Shown: positions 41,101 through 56,049, counted from the stretch's first letter. The stretch: DNA of 64,000 nt from Panonychus citri (GCF_014898815.1 NW_026515539.1:1860001-1924000); one strand, 5' to 3'. Numbers and translations: made by a program. Notes: a model not told the origin generated them from the sequence alone.

Positions 41101-44100
41101 GGGAGAGTTAATTATTGATCAATGGTGGTTAGTAATAGCTGAAATTGTAGGAATTGACCAAGAGCGTGGCAGATTACTCAAGATATTAAATTGACCAGTG
41201 GTCATTACAATCAAAGACTATGGTATTGGTAAGCTGACTCTTTTTTCCCCCAAGAAGTGAATAAATTATTTTCTATGGTAAAAGATTATCATCCCCATCA
41301 TCAACAACATCATTATCATTATAATCACCACGATAATGATGATAATTTATCTTACATGGGAAGAGAAGGAGGGAGACATTGAGTGAGTAGATAATAAATT
41401 AAGCTCAGCTTTGAGCCATCAAGTTTTCAAGTAAATTTGTTAACCCATGATGTTGTTTTCTGGTCAAAGGGATTAACAGGAGGGAAGATGGAGACAAGAA
41501 GAAGAGGAAGTGTGAAGCTCATTCGTCATTTATAGTGATTGTCAACAGATCTAATCTGATGAATTCTCTCAATGGAAAACTTATAAGTGAATATGCTCAG
41601 AATTTCCTAGAGACTTGAGTAGATTTTACATTATATTCCATGGAAATGGATTAATAGCTCTCTCTCTCTCTCTCTACAAAAGGAGCAGAACTGATCTGCT
41701 ATAATTACTCCAGGAATAGTTGATTTGACTGATGCTTCTTATCACCATCGAGATGATGTACTTTTCTTCCGCATCCTTCCCATTCCCTTGCTTAGAACTG
41801 TGTTATATTTACTCTTCATTTCATCTTAATCTTGAAACAGTTTTCAAGATACTTTCAATAGAAACTTCTTGTTGTTCATCTTTCCACCTTGACTCTTGAA
41901 TTGTTCATTGCCCCTTAGGGAAACAAATGATATTAAACATCTCACAAGTAACTCTTTTCATCTAAAAATATTTCATTCTGATACATTGATGATGATTATT
42001 GTTATTAATGAAACTTATGATATCTGATAATACTCATCATTGATGTTCATTCATTTCTTATCCCTAAGACGACAATCAAAGAGACACCACATCATTTATA
42101 TTCCCAACATCTTCACTAGAATTGATTCACAATCTTTTGTTTCATCAATTTCAATCTTATTGTCATCTTCAACTATTCATCTTGAAACATTATCATCTTA
42201 TACTATGAGTGATCTATTATTTCAGATATTATATCATTATCATGATATTTTTCATCTTAAATCAAACCTTCAGAATCGTTCAGATCAACAACAACAACCA
42301 TTGAAAATTAATCGACCAAATATTAACCAATATATTGTCTCGAAACATTCACATCAACTTTTGTCTCAAAATGAAATAATAGTAACTGAATTACAGGATT
42401 TCTTTTGAAATTGTGAATAAATTATTACCATGGAAGAGGAAAAAGTTTCTCATCTTAACAATCAAAATTTTTCTTATTGAAAAAAATAGAATTGAATATA
42501 AAAATCGAAATTCATATTTATAGATAAAAATATATACGTATATATAAATTCATTCAAAAGTTTAGTAATTGCTTCAATTCAGTGGCATCATGATGATAAT
42601 AACGATGAACATAATAATACAGGGAGATTGTAATTTAATCATCATGATTTGTTTTCTCTTCATTTCCTTATTATATCCAATAAGAGGAAACATTTTAAAG
42701 ACAAAAACTCATTTCAATGATTATCATTGAGCAACGAATGAAAATAAATAACAATAATAAAATAATATAATGATGATAATAATATACTTGAGATTATATA
42801 ATAACGATAATAATAATGATGATGATGATAAAATTGTCATCAATCTATGATCTGAGATTCATTTTTCATCAAATTAATTCCCTGGTTGATGAAGATTCCG
42901 ATGAAGGAGCATAACCTTAAATTTGTCTTTCCAAATTATACCAATATTTCTGTGACATTTTTCCTAGTCAGTTCTGAGAACTCAAATATATATATGATAA
43001 GCTTTACAAGCGGTAATATCTCCAAGAGTTTTGATAAAAGTTGTGCCAATTGAATTATCATTAGAAGATAAATATTCACAATAGTTATCCTTTTTTCCCC
43101 TCGTATTCTAATGATAGTGTTTACATTTATTATTATTTCGATTCCTTAAATTTTCATATCTTGACGATGATTATATTCATTTTTTAAATTAACAGTTAAT
43201 ACAGTCTATCATGTTTATCCAGTTATTTTCATCCGCAGATGAATATTGATGATAAATTGTTTATATCTTTGTTGACAAGTTCATTTATCATTGGAACTTT
43301 TTTTTTCTTTCCATTCCTTCAACTGACAGAATTGAGAATTGAGAAAATAAAATTTCACAGAATAAAAATCATCTCATCTAAATACTTATTCTAATATTAG
43401 TTTAGCTTATCATTTGTTTTTCTTTTATCATTCCAAACAAGGATAAGAAATTTTCGAATAGATTTATCGATAATTAGCAATTTCTGAATATTTCAATCTT
43501 TTGTTCATCATGTTCCAATGAGAATATTATTGGCAGATGATAAAATTATCCTCAACTGATGGAAGGGATAAAATAACGAACAGAAAAGCGAATAGTGAAT
43601 AATATTATTATCATCATGTGAATGAAATTTTGGAGTGAAAAAAAAACTGTCATCTTGTCAAAGGTTAATATCATGTAATAGTTTTAAACATTATCCACCA
43701 TGATTCCTGTGTAAATAATTTAATAAGAATGAAGTTATTTCCACTCTCCCCTTACCTCAAATTTAACCACCATGAGAATTGTGAGTTGATAATAATGTTT
43801 GTTTATGTTTGTGGAGGAAAAAAATAAGTATATTGACAATATCAATGTTCAATTTTATCAAACATCATTATCGTCATCATACTCATCGTCAACACCATCA
43901 CCAGAATAACCGTTAGGATGAGGAGGATCAAAAGAGGAAGAGGAAAAGAGGAGGATGAGATGGAGAGACTGATGATTACAGTAATACCTGATTGAGGTTA
44001 AAAGTTATTATGGTTTGACATGAAGTTTAAATGTTCGAGATAAAAAAAATAGAAAACTTTTGGTGACACTTTTGACATTTTTCATTGTCTTTGAATTATT

Positions 44101-45491
44101 AAAAGTATTAATAAATCCTTCATCTTTGAGAATCGTGCTTTCTATTAATACATATTATCCCAAGTGTTTGTATATTAATCAGAATTGTAGGTCAAATAGA
44201 GTAACGAATTAGTTTGATTGAGTTAAATGTTGAGAAACTATCACAGAATTGAAAAAGTTAACAGACAAAAAAGATGGTTCATGATTGGAGATAACTCAGA
44301 ACTTTTTCAGGGAACAGATTAGATTACAGATTGAAAATTGACTATCAACATTTACTTTCATGTTTTCACCTCAATTTTCACAAAGTTCATGTTCATAATT
44401 TTCTACCCTCAAATGATTGTCTGAATTTTCTTCCATTCTTTTTATCTCATTCACCCTACTCTTTAATATTATTACACTTTTAAGCCTTTAGGGTTACCAA
44501 CTCATTGTGATAATAATTTATAGGTGAATCAACTTGATTTTTTCATATCAACATTTAAACGTTAGATAAAGTTATAGTTTTGCCACATTACCATGATAAT
44601 ATTTCATGGGTACGTTTATTATGACAGTTTCATATTCACAGTGAGTAAGTGAGTGAGAGAAAAACTTTTTTCTACCCTACTGGAAACACATTAAAACGAT
44701 AACTTTACCGTTCTCATCTTAATGATAACTGTTGATGTTGTTGTTGTTATAACCTCTCATTTGATTGCTTTAGAAATGCATCTGAATGTTAATAATCTTT
44801 TGTGAGATAAATTCTGGAATCGTTATAATCATATCATGTGGTTATCGTGATATTTATGATTATAATGAGGGGAATGTTGCTGTCTCCATGTAGCAAACAA
44901 AAAATAAATAAATGCAATAATAAAAAGCAAGTAATGGTAACACACCATTGACAAGTAATGTATTCATTTTTTTCACTAAAAATGTAAAAAAAACCTCAAG
45001 CATTTGGTTATTTTCTCCATGAGTATTATTTTTATTATATGCGGACTCATGTACTCGTATGGTATTGCAAATATGTGATATTTATGCACAGATATTTTTG
45101 TAGAAGCAAATGAAAGTGATGAAAATAATCATTCCCATAATGATACGCTGAGTTTGGAAAGCAAAACTTTAACCATTCTTACATAAAATGAAACTAGTAT
45201 ATTCTGTATATTAGATTTTGAGATGATCATATGATTATTTTGAGGTTTGAGCTCTAGTAATGATTTAATGTCATTGAGTCTTTTGAACTTTTATTTAGGT
45301 TTCAATCTTCATCAGTTTATGAGACTCATCATTTGTGAGATTTATAGAATCTCAACTTTAGATGTATCAGAAATCGTGAGCTCTTTTTATATCAATTATC
45401 TACTTTATTGTATTAAGAGTGTTAATGGTCAAGTCAAAGAAAGAAATCGAGAAAGGATGATGAGAAAATCTGAGTGGCATAATGAGGTGAG

Positions 45492-45543
<52 letters not shown>

Positions 45544-48500
45544 ACCCTTCGACTTAAGATGAGGATGAGGATAAGAAGGTGAAATTAGATGAAGAAAGAG
45601 ACATAAGAAGGATGAAGAAGAAAAGACATTGAGTGAGAGAGAAAAAGATAGAGAGTTGAAATGATTTCAGTTCGAAATCAATGGGCAATAACAGTAAAGT
45701 AAGATGAATGAAAGTTCATATTAGAAGGATAAATGTTACTTCAATTGGAAAATCTGATGCCGAATAATTTTCTTTTTTTCTCCTCATTTATAATGATTCT
45801 CATTCCAAGCATGATGATGATCCCTGAGCATTTCCTCCTTTCATCACTTCTCATCATTTTTGCTCATTATTGTTATATAACTTTTCGAGTTCAACTCATA
45901 ATTGTTATCATATTGCTAATAATAATCATAATCATCATCCTATTATTCAATGAATTACAATTATGTTGAAATTAATTATTTTTAATTTTTTTTTCATTCG
46001 AAAACATTTTAATAACATTTGCAGACAAACAGATTAAATTTATGTTATTATCTCATCAATCATCGAGACTTGATTCAATGATGCTGATGATGAGCTTATC
46101 ATCATGATCATAATGAGGAGGATGAAAGTAAAAAAAACATTTTAACATGAATGAAAATGGATAAGTTTTCACTTTTTTACTCTACTCAATGAACTTTTTT
46201 CAGATTTTGATTGTAATATACAATATAATGTAACCCAAAGATCTAAGATTTGAAAACACGGAGAAATCATAGCTGATTCAGAGATAGAAAAGGTTAAAGA
46301 AAGAGATAAAGTTCAATTTTTTTATTTCCCCTTTTACGAAACAATATAATAAAATTACTATTATTAATTCTCATTTTTCACCTTTCATCAGATTCAATAT
46401 TCCCTTTGAATATACAATAAATTGCATGCATATAATTATCTAAGGATCAAATATCTTTATCATAACTTTTCCCCCTCCCAAGTTACGGTTTCAATTAGTT
46501 TAAATGTTGCAAGTTGTAATAGTCTGATCCATTCAGAATTGAAATGCAAAACCATGGAGAAAGAGAGAGAGAATATGGAAAAAGCATCGAATTCAATTCC
46601 GTAGAAAAAAACTTTTTTTTCTCTCTTTTTGCTTTCAACTCTGTAAACATCTGAGATTGACTGAGAAAGAAAATGAACAGAATTGAAACTATTTTCTCTG
46701 TTGATAAAATTCTGATAATCAATAGGATAGATGGAGAAAAAGAGAGCAAAAAAAATTGAGAATAGAAAACTACTAATAGTTTGGCACATTTCTTTCAACT
46801 AGAATTCCTAGTATAATAAGCAAAGAATCTGAACAATTTTTAAAATTTTCTGAAATTCTTTTCATCATAAATTTTCAGAATCTTCTCATGATGAACTCAA
46901 AAGAAAGTTAAAGAAAGAAAATGACTTTTTCCACCTTTCATTTTCTCAAGTCTCAATGAGCATCAGAACTTTGAACATTCATCTAAAGGTAATCGCATGA
47001 ATCTTCTTGAAAAAAATTACGGTTTACTAATAATCTGATTCACAGCATCTGATTTTCTGAAAACAATCCGAGAGCTAAACTGGAGTAAACATTAATTAGA
47101 TTCTGTGGTAAGAGGAGGTGATACCAAATTTAAAGTAAACTAATTCTCAATTTAAAGCAATTAAGGGTTAACCTAAATTGAAACAACAAACAATCAATAA
47201 AAAGTAGAATCTCATGAATTGAGTTTAAAGGGAATCAAGTTCAATATCGATAATAATCTGACACACAAAAGATATTCATTTATACTCGTAAAATTAATTG
47301 TTAACGATAAATTCAATGTGATTTTATATATTTATCATCATGGTGAAAGTGTCACCAAAGAAAAGTCTGAAATTGACATTTAATGTTAATTGAATCAAAT
47401 TACTCACAGATTTGATTTCTCTATAAAATCCAAGGTATTAAAAGGTAATATAAAACAGAATTGGATAAAATCCTTCCCAAATCAAATCAAATAAAGCATA
47501 AATATTAATGAATTCTGATGATCATCAAGAGCTGGGAGAGAGAGAGAGAGAGACTGAAGATAATCGTGGTGATAGAGATAAATGAAGATGGAAATACTGT
47601 CATAGATGATCATCATCATTATCGCCATTTGAAAGCTTTTTACATTATTCCAAATACTCTGAGATTGTTTTCTCTCCCATTATGGTCTCAATGTTTTTCT
47701 CTCTCATAATTATTATCATGTTAACTGACGAGAAAGCATTAACATGAATTCATCATGAATTTAAGAGGAAGGGAGAGTGAGAGAGGGCATAGCGAAAGAA
47801 AAAGTTCTAAAGTGACCTTGATAACCTTATTGATTTATTTCTGGAATTGGTGGTGTGGATATTATTTTAAAGATTCAACTTATCTCATGATTAAGCTTTT
47901 GTCACGTCTCAGTTTATTTTTCCATAGAGGAAAAAAGCAGAAACAGAATTGATCATAACAAGAAAGATAAACAACAGATAAAAATGTTACTATTTCCCAT
48001 TGACTTTCCTTCCGTCTATCATATGATAGTTCATGGAGGATGTTCAATGTATCTATCCTGATGATTGCTGTTGTTTCTTAACCAAGGCAAAGATGATACT
48101 TTGATTTTGTGCAAAATCTAAGATCATCTTATTGTTTACTTTAGATTTTGTGTCTTTGTTTTTTTTGTTTGCATTTATCCTGATTCAAGATTCAGAAAAT
48201 GAAATGAATCATATGCACCATGGAGTGAAAACTATTATTTGAAACAACAGAATCAAATATATTATTTATATTGTTCTGTGTGTGTTAAGTGTGTTGACGT
48301 TTTTTACAGAGAAAATGAAAATGTGAACCAATGAACTCGAAAAAAGATCCGCAGGCTGAGAAAGACATTAAATAAGTTCGCAAGAATCTCTATAAAATAT
48401 TAGCAAATACTGTGATTGGAACCATGATAACTGTGAATTCTTCATGTGTTTTATATCATCCTTGCGATTGAATGCATCAAATGAATCTGTTTATCGCTTT

Positions 48501-51500
48501 TTCTCTACTCAAATTCATGATGATAATTCAATCTGTTCTCAAGTCTCAGTGTGATCTTTACTGTCACCATGTTTCAGATTAGATTCAAACCAAACCAACT
48601 CCTTTCTCTCCATCAACTAAACGTGTCAACTACAATCCATTCAGCACACAGATGATATATGAAAAAAGTGTCACAATCCCATTCAGACTTTCTAATACAC
48701 ACCCAAACTCATAATAATATCTCTCACTTATGGAACTAATGTTTAATGATCACCTTAGAATTCAATATAAGAAAATGAAAAAGTATTAAATCGATGTGGA
48801 GTTTTAGTCTCAATCAACTTTGATATTGGTCATTAAAAGGTCACTTTATCAGAAGAAGATATTTTATTTAACTTCCATTTAGAAAAGGAAAGTGAACAAA
48901 TACAAGATCACTATCATCAGCTGTGAGAAATTTTCTCTATCAAAGTTTAATAAGTTCTAAAGGTATTATCGATGTATGATTAAACTGTTGAAATTACGTT
49001 TTCTTTTTTAAGATAAAATTTATTATCGAAGCTTAAAAATGAACCTCGAAAACGTATCTCGATTTAATGAGCATACAGAATTTTTAGAATTGAAAGGTAA
49101 ATGGAAAATAGAATGAAAAATTTCACCGCCTTCATGGAGGTTTCAGGATGGAGAATATATAAATCTTTATCTATCTGAGGGAGACCTTGGAAATTCATTT
49201 TCTACGTTCAGAGTTTTGTGGCAAGAAGAAAAAAATAGAACTTGAAACTCTATGGATATTATAAAAGGTTGGAAATGTTGATTCTCATCAGAAAAAAATT
49301 ATTACCTTTTTGAAATTTTCTTCTCAATCTTTTTCTCCATGATCATGGATTTTTCACCAAACTCTGATTAGATGAACTTTTTTTTTCTCTCTCTCTCTCT
49401 CACTCTTTTTATCTCAAAAGTTGTTGAACAACCCTGATGAGAGAATGAGGAGAATCTAAAGCTTGCAATTGTTTACATGTAATCCAAATATTGGAATAGA
49501 AAAAAAAAAGAAAAAGGAAATGAGTAAACAAACAACTAACCCAAACAAACAAACAAAGTGAAGCAAAAAGTAAAGGTAATAATTGAATTCAGCTGAATCA
49601 GGAATCATCATGTATCTGGATTCATGAGAAACACCAGGAATCAGCAACTTGTAATAACAACAGCAATCAGATCAGCTAGTGGGTGGGAAGGGGATGAAGA
49701 TGTGAAAAGGTAGTAAACACAATAAGATGAGTGCAAGGGAGGAAAGGTGAGTAACAATGAGCTGGAAGATAAAAGATGATAATGCAAGATGAAACAATAG
49801 AGAAATGAAAAAGAATTTTTTTTTCTCTTTTTCCTCAAGCATCGTTTTCAGAACAATCTCAGAACTCGACAATACAATATGAGGTGAAAAATAAAATATA
49901 ATTCTTTTTGGTGTTTATTCATCTCTCTCTCTCTCTCTTCATATTTTTCTCATCATCTCAGGTAAACCAATAACATTAGATATTCTAAAAGTGTAACATC
50001 CTCATCACTTTTTTTACTCTCATTAAAATAAAATATGAAATTTCAATAGACTCAAAACTTTATTTGATTCACGATCTTCTTGTTAGTATTATTAACAGAA
50101 GATTTTATGATGAACTCATCACCTTGAGATATTTACAATTAATACCAAGTTATATTGACACCAGTTTTCATGAGGTTCAGATAATCATGAAATTTGAAAT
50201 TGTGTGAATAAATAAGCTCCAAATAATGATAGTGTTCAGTTTCAACTTGGATAATATCCTTTGTATGAACTTTTATCATGATTTTCTTTTCTTTTCTCTT
50301 CTATTTATCATATTTATTACTTTTTTACCCTTCTCATCCAGAGTAATCAAAGTTATTCACTTTATGTTGTTGTTGTCACCTTGTTACTTTTATCAGAATC
50401 ATGAGATATTCATGGCAATTATCATCGCAAATGTAATATTCATAGTGTTTCTGATAATACATGTATTGATGTAAAGATAAAATAAACAATAAACATTAAC
50501 AAATATCATCTTCTCAACTTAATCTTTCACATCTTAATCTTACTGGACATTGGTCTGAATGTAACTAAATCGGAATCAAGAATCAAAATAATCAAACAGA
50601 TTATTGGATTGACTATGATTGATCAACGATCGGCAACAAGTAATATTTTTTTCCTTCTTATTTGGCTGAGCAACATTGGAATCTCTGGATTGACTGACAC
50701 ATCTCATGGACCGGGAACAAAACCTTTTATATCCCTTTGGTGAGAAAGTTCATTTCCCATGATGAGAATTCATGAATTTCAATGGAACAATAGAATTACA
50801 AATCGAATGAAAGAGGAAAATATCGATAATCGATAATGATGACAAGATGATATACTTGTTGTTCATTATCTTTAATCTATCATGAAGAAAGAGAGAATGG
50901 AAAACAAGATGAATGAAAGAGATTATTAAGAAACAGTTTAATCATCATTTCCGATTGTAATTAGAATCAAGGGGAAAGTGTAGTTGTAATTGGGAAAATA
51001 AATTGTTCTCATTAATCCAATTATCTTCATTATTATTCTCAACCGATTTTTCCATCTCATTGAATATTCAATCTGAAACCTTTGTGATTCTCATATAAAA
51101 ACGATGTTCACTTGAAACTGGACACTACTGATCTTTAGGTCAATATGATTCCAATTGTTGTTTCTCTCCCATGTATATGGTATAAACAGAACAATTTATC
51201 TGATTCATGAGCAGATATTTTTCACTTTCTCTGTGTACAAAGATTGATTTCTTTAAATGTATTGCAATGATAATAATAATAATCATGAACTGAATCATCT
51301 CTCATGAACACTCATGATTTGTTGTGTATTAGAAGGGAGAAGAAAAGGAGAAAGAAAAAAAATTCGACAGAGTAGAAAAAAAGATTTTCTCTTTTGTATT
51401 ACATTGGCTTTATATTATTCATCAGAACCATGAGAGACCAATGTTGTTATTCCGATTCAAAGGTTGTCAGGAATACAAAAGGGGAACAGGGAAGGTGAAA

Positions 51501-54270
51501 AGAGAGGGTGGCGGTGGGTGGAAGATGATGGAAAATAATTTGAATTATTATGCTTGATGGATAAAAATATTGGAACATTGTTCGGTGACTGTGATATCTT
51601 CCGAGGATTCTCAAAAAAAGTTCTGAATACAATGAAAGGTGAACAAAAGAATTTTTCTCATCATCTTCATCTTCATCATCAGAATCATCATCTTCTAACT
51701 GACTTGATGCTGTTCAATTTAATTAATTCAATTTCCAACAATATTCAGAAAGAGATTCAAAAAATTTCAATCTCAGGGTAAAAAAGATTGAGGAAAAATT
51801 ATTCCTCAACTTGTCTAAAGTTTTGGTTTACTGCTCATCAGAATTTGTTCAATGTTTTCCTTCACCATGAAATGAACCTAAGATGAAACTATTGACTAGA
51901 ATTAAAAAGACTTAGCATTTTCCATTTCCTTTGTTATTGAGGAAAATTTAAAGTTCATTTGCACTCCAAGTAATTCATTCAACTAAACAGTAATGAAAAT
52001 AATAATGATAGTAATCTGAGAGTATCTGGATAAGTGGAATACGTTAATGAATCAATGTAATAGTAAAATGTATTTTCATGCATCATCTCTGAGACCGGAA
52101 GTATTTTGTGTTGGATTAAATGTGGGAATCTTTAAATCTGTTCATTTCTTAATCATCATTATCTTTATCACTTTCACTTATTACACGACTTGTAATTGTA
52201 TTGAATGCTAGAGGGTTACAATTGGTACAATAGTTAAACTCTGATTCGCTTCACGTAATTTTAGCTGTAAAACAGAAAGAGAGAGAGAAAGAAACAACAT
52301 AGGATGAAGATGGAGACAATGATGCTGATGATGATGAACATGATGATAATGAAGAAAAAGTAAAAGCAATTGAAGCAAGCTAATCCCATTAGCCGAGTAA
52401 AAGTCAAATCCATTGTCTCTTTCCTCGAACTTGGTACAGGATTTTACTCCCAATTCACGAATAGATGAGAAAAGAGAGATAAGTGTTAAGATGAAGCAGA
52501 AAAAAAGTATCACAACAAACACTAAATATCTTATTCTTCATTTTCTCCGTTTCCCCTTTGTACTTTTTTTTCTGTTCTCCTTCTTCCTTTTCCTGTTTTT
52601 CTCTTTATTTCTTCTTTCCAAAACTCCAAGTTGTTCCATCTCTTTGCCACTTCTATGGATCTTTTCAAGAATTTTCTTTCTCTTTGCTTGGCCTTCAATC
52701 TAATTCCAGCAAAAGCTCTAGGATTGAGTTTGAGGGAATCCAAAGATCTCATTGAATCTTGTTGTGTCTTTTTTTCCGTTAACGAAAAGTTTGAGCTTAT
52801 AACTGTTCTTGTGCTTCTTTGACTCTTAATCAAGAAAAGTATCTTTCAAAAAGCAATTACATTTAACCTTACAAAGCTCAAATCATTTGGCTTCTTTCAT
52901 GATATTAATGATAATAATGACGATGAACATGATGATGATTAGGATGATAAAAGAAACACGTGAATGGATCAAAGAATCTTCAGAATTCTCATCATGAGCA
53001 TCAGATTGAAATTCTAGTTTCTTTATTCCCCTTTTACTCACTTGCTCTTTTCCACTTGATTCTTGATTTCTTTTCCCATGTAAGGTTAGAATATGACTTA
53101 TGTCAATGTTTCTCTCTCAGCTTGATAATTCTCACCCTATTATCATTATCATCATCTTCTTCTCATCCACCTCAACCTCATCCTCTCATTCATTTATCAT
53201 AAATCGTATAGATAATGTTGATAATAAAATAATTGAACTTTTTATCTTCTTCAATTCTATCATCAAAATCATCTTCATACACTCATTCATCTTCCCATTA
53301 CTTTATGAAATCCCATCTCTCAGACTCTCTTGTTGTTGAATGAAAATGAAGATAGTAGGATGATAAATCTGTTAAATGAACTTTTCTCCCCCAGTCTCCC
53401 TGTAACACTATTCATGCCATTCAACTTACTCCATTAGTTGTATTATAATATCATGAAATTACATGATGATAATTGGCTTAATCATAATTATCATCAACAT
53501 TATTATCATCCCAGGGAAGGGCCTCCATTGTCTTCCTTGAGAGAGAGACCTGTTCCATTATCATAATTATCATCAACATCTTCATTACCAGTGTTATTTT
53601 TTCATTATCTTAATCATCATCATGTTAACTCATATATCAGAACTTTTTTGATTTTTTTTTCTAATTCTGTGATTTTGATTTTCTCCTCCATTCATTATAC
53701 ATGTATTATAATGACTTCGATAGCTGGTGATGTTGATGCTGAAATTGATGAGTACTTTTCGGTATTACGATGAAATATAATGAGTTTGATTTATGGTGAT
53801 TATGATAATGATAATGGAACAATTTTCATAGAAATATATTTATCTATGTATTCATGAGAGTTGTAAAGAAATAAGGAACAGAAATTGTGACATTTTCATC
53901 ATGAATGTCAAGAAGGAGAAACTTTTTCTCTTCTTTTCATGAATCTTGATGATCATAAATCAAATTTGAAGCAATCAAGAATCGATCATCATTTCTTTAT
54001 ATTTATTCATTTATATTAAAGTTGACAGGGAAGTTAAATATAATTGAAATTGGTCAATTTACCTGATGATTGTTGAATAAGGTAACGAATCCATGTATTC
54101 CCTGAACCTGGGAATGATACGAAAGCGGTCAATGGTCTCGGACTTGGAAGGACAGTCGGGTCAATGCAAAAGTTTCCTGATGATTTTGATAAACTTGAAC
54201 TGATTTCAACCGAATCAGAGTAATTATTCAATGTTGTCAAATAGATGATAATTAGTAATGTTAATAGCAT
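38186..54270 (-). CDS. WSCD-family sulfotransferase without WSC domains (CG9164-like)
   Basis: Golgi-type PAPS-dependent sulfotransferase of the WSCD family (vertebrate WSCD1/2 act on sialoglycans; the arthropod substrate is unknown). Exons: 54270-54063, 40166-39924 and 38571-38186; both introns are phase 1 and the sum is exactly 279 codons including TGA (278 aa). A short hydrophobic N-terminus (residues 1-14) looks like a type II membrane anchor. FPGSGNTW at 53-60 is the 5'-phosphosulfate loop; GFPGE and IVKTHEHG follow; AIFLVRNP...EFNRR at about 116-134 is the 3'-phosphate binding region; GHLGHAP and the ENVDHWSSFTLDWL and SRYEDFL blocks complete the family pattern. Vertebrate members carry two WSC domains and are about twice as long; none is seen here, as in insect homologues annotated 'WSCD family member'. 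Near the C-terminus seven serines are encoded by a TCA microsatellite (38287-38310). The first intron, 13.9 kb, takes up most of the gene. Confidence 0.93.
39644..39662. repeat. (TC)n microsatellite
   Basis: TC dinucleotide run of 19 bases in the second intron of the sulfotransferase gene, about 260 bp downstream (in gene direction) of exon 2. Confidence 0.9.
41658..41675. repeat. (CT)n microsatellite
   Basis: Nine CT units in the large sulfotransferase intron. Confidence 0.9.
45495..45541. repeat. (GA)n microsatellite, longest in the window
   Basis: An uninterrupted GA run of 47 bases in the large sulfotransferase intron. The frame over it that encodes alternating Arg-Glu is an artefact of the repeat. 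Confidence 0.97.
47536..47553. repeat. (GA)n microsatellite
   Basis: Nine GA units in the large sulfotransferase intron. Confidence 0.9.
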
Positions 54271-56049
54271 TACTTTTACTATCGAAAATGATCAAGGATA
54301 AAGCAAATAGACTAGTAAATAAAGCATAAATGTTACAAAGGACGTAGAATATGGATTGTATTGTATATTTGATCTTGTTTAGTTTGATTGAATCAACACG
54401 ATGAAAGAGATAAGTTGAGGAAATGAATATATATTGGAAAAAATGTCTTGTAACATTCATCAGAAAGCGATAGAACTTTGATAAGAATAGCAAAGAAAAA
54501 AAGAAAAAAGAAAGACCAAAAACTTGGGAGTTTCGAAAGATGCTTGAAAGTAACGTGAGTTCTATATGAAGATGAAAGTTACAAAGAGAATGCGGTAAAA
54601 GGAAATATAAGATTTTGATAATCATGAGCTGACATCTACTGAGCCAGAATAGCAATAGGAAAAACAGTGAAACAGGTTCGTAGTCAATTGTTACCTCTTC
54701 TCAAGCCTCTTTTCGTTAACTATTTAGTAAAGTTTTTCTCCGATCCAATGAAATTGTTTCAATTGTAATATTATCATCATGATAGAAATCGTGATTAGCT
54801 TCTGCAATTGATAACTGAAAAGTTAACACGAAAATTATTAGATTATTAGTATTAAATAAAATTCAAGATAATTGATTGTTCTCAACGATTAATTAGTATG
54901 ATTGATGAAGATTGAAAAACTGATTAATTTTGCAAAAACTTTTCTCTTAATTGTTGTAATTTAACTAAAGGGCTTTTCCATTAACTGAAAAACCGAATTA
55001 AACTCGCTGAATGTTGGTTAAAATATCAGCTGGTTGGTTAATTGTCAGCTGATTGTGAAAAATAACCGAGCTTTACCTTTTCCATTAACTTTTTGCCGTA
55101 GCTTCCACTGTGCTTTTCAAATAACCAACAAGTAATCTAATCGTAGTGATGATTAGATAATCTTATCTAAAAAACTCACCATAATTCAGATTAATCAAAT
55201 TGATTTAAAAAATTAGTAGAAAACCCCTTAAATTGCACAGGTGTCAAATATCACGTCAACCTTGTCAATTTTTGATTGTTTATCACATGAGATTGTTTTT
55301 ACTGTTTCCATTGACGATATCAAGGTAACCCATTCGTTCAAAAGAACTGCAAATCAAAAAACTTCTAGAGACTTTGGTTTGCAAGGATATCGACAGAATC
55401 TGAGCATTGGGCTAAATCAGATAGTCATAAAGAGCCTCTTGATGCTCTCTCCATCTATTAATATATCAATCCAACCTGCACTTTTATAAATGAATAAATT
55501 ATCACACAATTGATATACTTTTTGTTTACTGCTCATTTTTCGTGGCTGTAGAATCTATTAGAGAAAACTGATTTCCTTGACATCTTTGAGCATTTTTGAT
55601 GATAAAATATGAGAAGGTTAGTGGTGAAAAAATCTCGACTAGATGGCAATACTTGATCCAGTCAAACTGATGGTTTTAGAATTCATTAGATGATAAAGTC
55701 TGAGTTTTCGAATTCAAAGGATTTACAGTTGAATTGAAATTTAGCTCATTTTATTCAGCAGGTTGACCTTCAAATCATAGCCAAAATTGACCTTTTGCAA
55801 GATTCTTGTAACAAAAAGTTAAATTTACTGCAATTAAATAGAGAACTACAAGAGACCGAAACTTTTGAATATATTTCTTAATTTCTCCCATTGGATAACA
55901 ATTCTATTAGTAAGAATAATCACAATTGAATAAATGCTGATAATTAAATATGATTATCACAATACATAATATTTTTAATCATTCTGATATTAGTCAAAGG
56001 TACAGATAATTTTTTCATGATATGCAAGTTTGGTTTTGTGTCAAATATC
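54271..56049. other. Intergenic region between the sulfotransferase and the GPCR
   Basis: Both neighbours read on the minus strand, so this holds the sulfotransferase promoter and 5' UTR and the GPCR 3' UTR. Around 54967-55095 the phrase CTTTTCCATTAACT occurs twice in direct orientation, with ACCGA-type motifs and a GCTGGTTGGTTAATTGTCAGC near-palindrome between them, possibly an old element. The plus-strand frame 55241-55489 shows nothing recognisable. Confidence 0.5.

Larger units (their letters stand above)
40167..54062. other. 13.9-kb intron of the sulfotransferase gene
   Basis: I find no nested gene with recognisable similarity in this intron. Open frames are short and overlap simple repeats. 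It contains several dinucleotide arrays (41658-41675, 45495-45541, 47536-47553, about 49386-49401 and 49922-49938), trinucleotide ATG/GAT runs, and the repeated 20-odd bp phrase TTATCATAATTATCATCAAC near 53484 and 53560. A basic-residue-rich frame at 52531-52833 (minus) is the only one with protein-like texture and is listed as rejected. Confidence 0.6.

Noticed and set aside
45247..45582. Plus-strand frame of 111 codons with alternating Arg-Glu
   Set aside because: The alternating residues come from the (GA)n microsatellite at 45495-45541.
52531..52833. Minus-strand frame of 100 codons rich in Lys/Arg/Glu inside the large sulfotransferase intron
   Set aside because: Its texture is somewhat protein-like, but plus-strand frames overlap it fully, part of it reads polypurine runs, and no domain or splice partner is visible.
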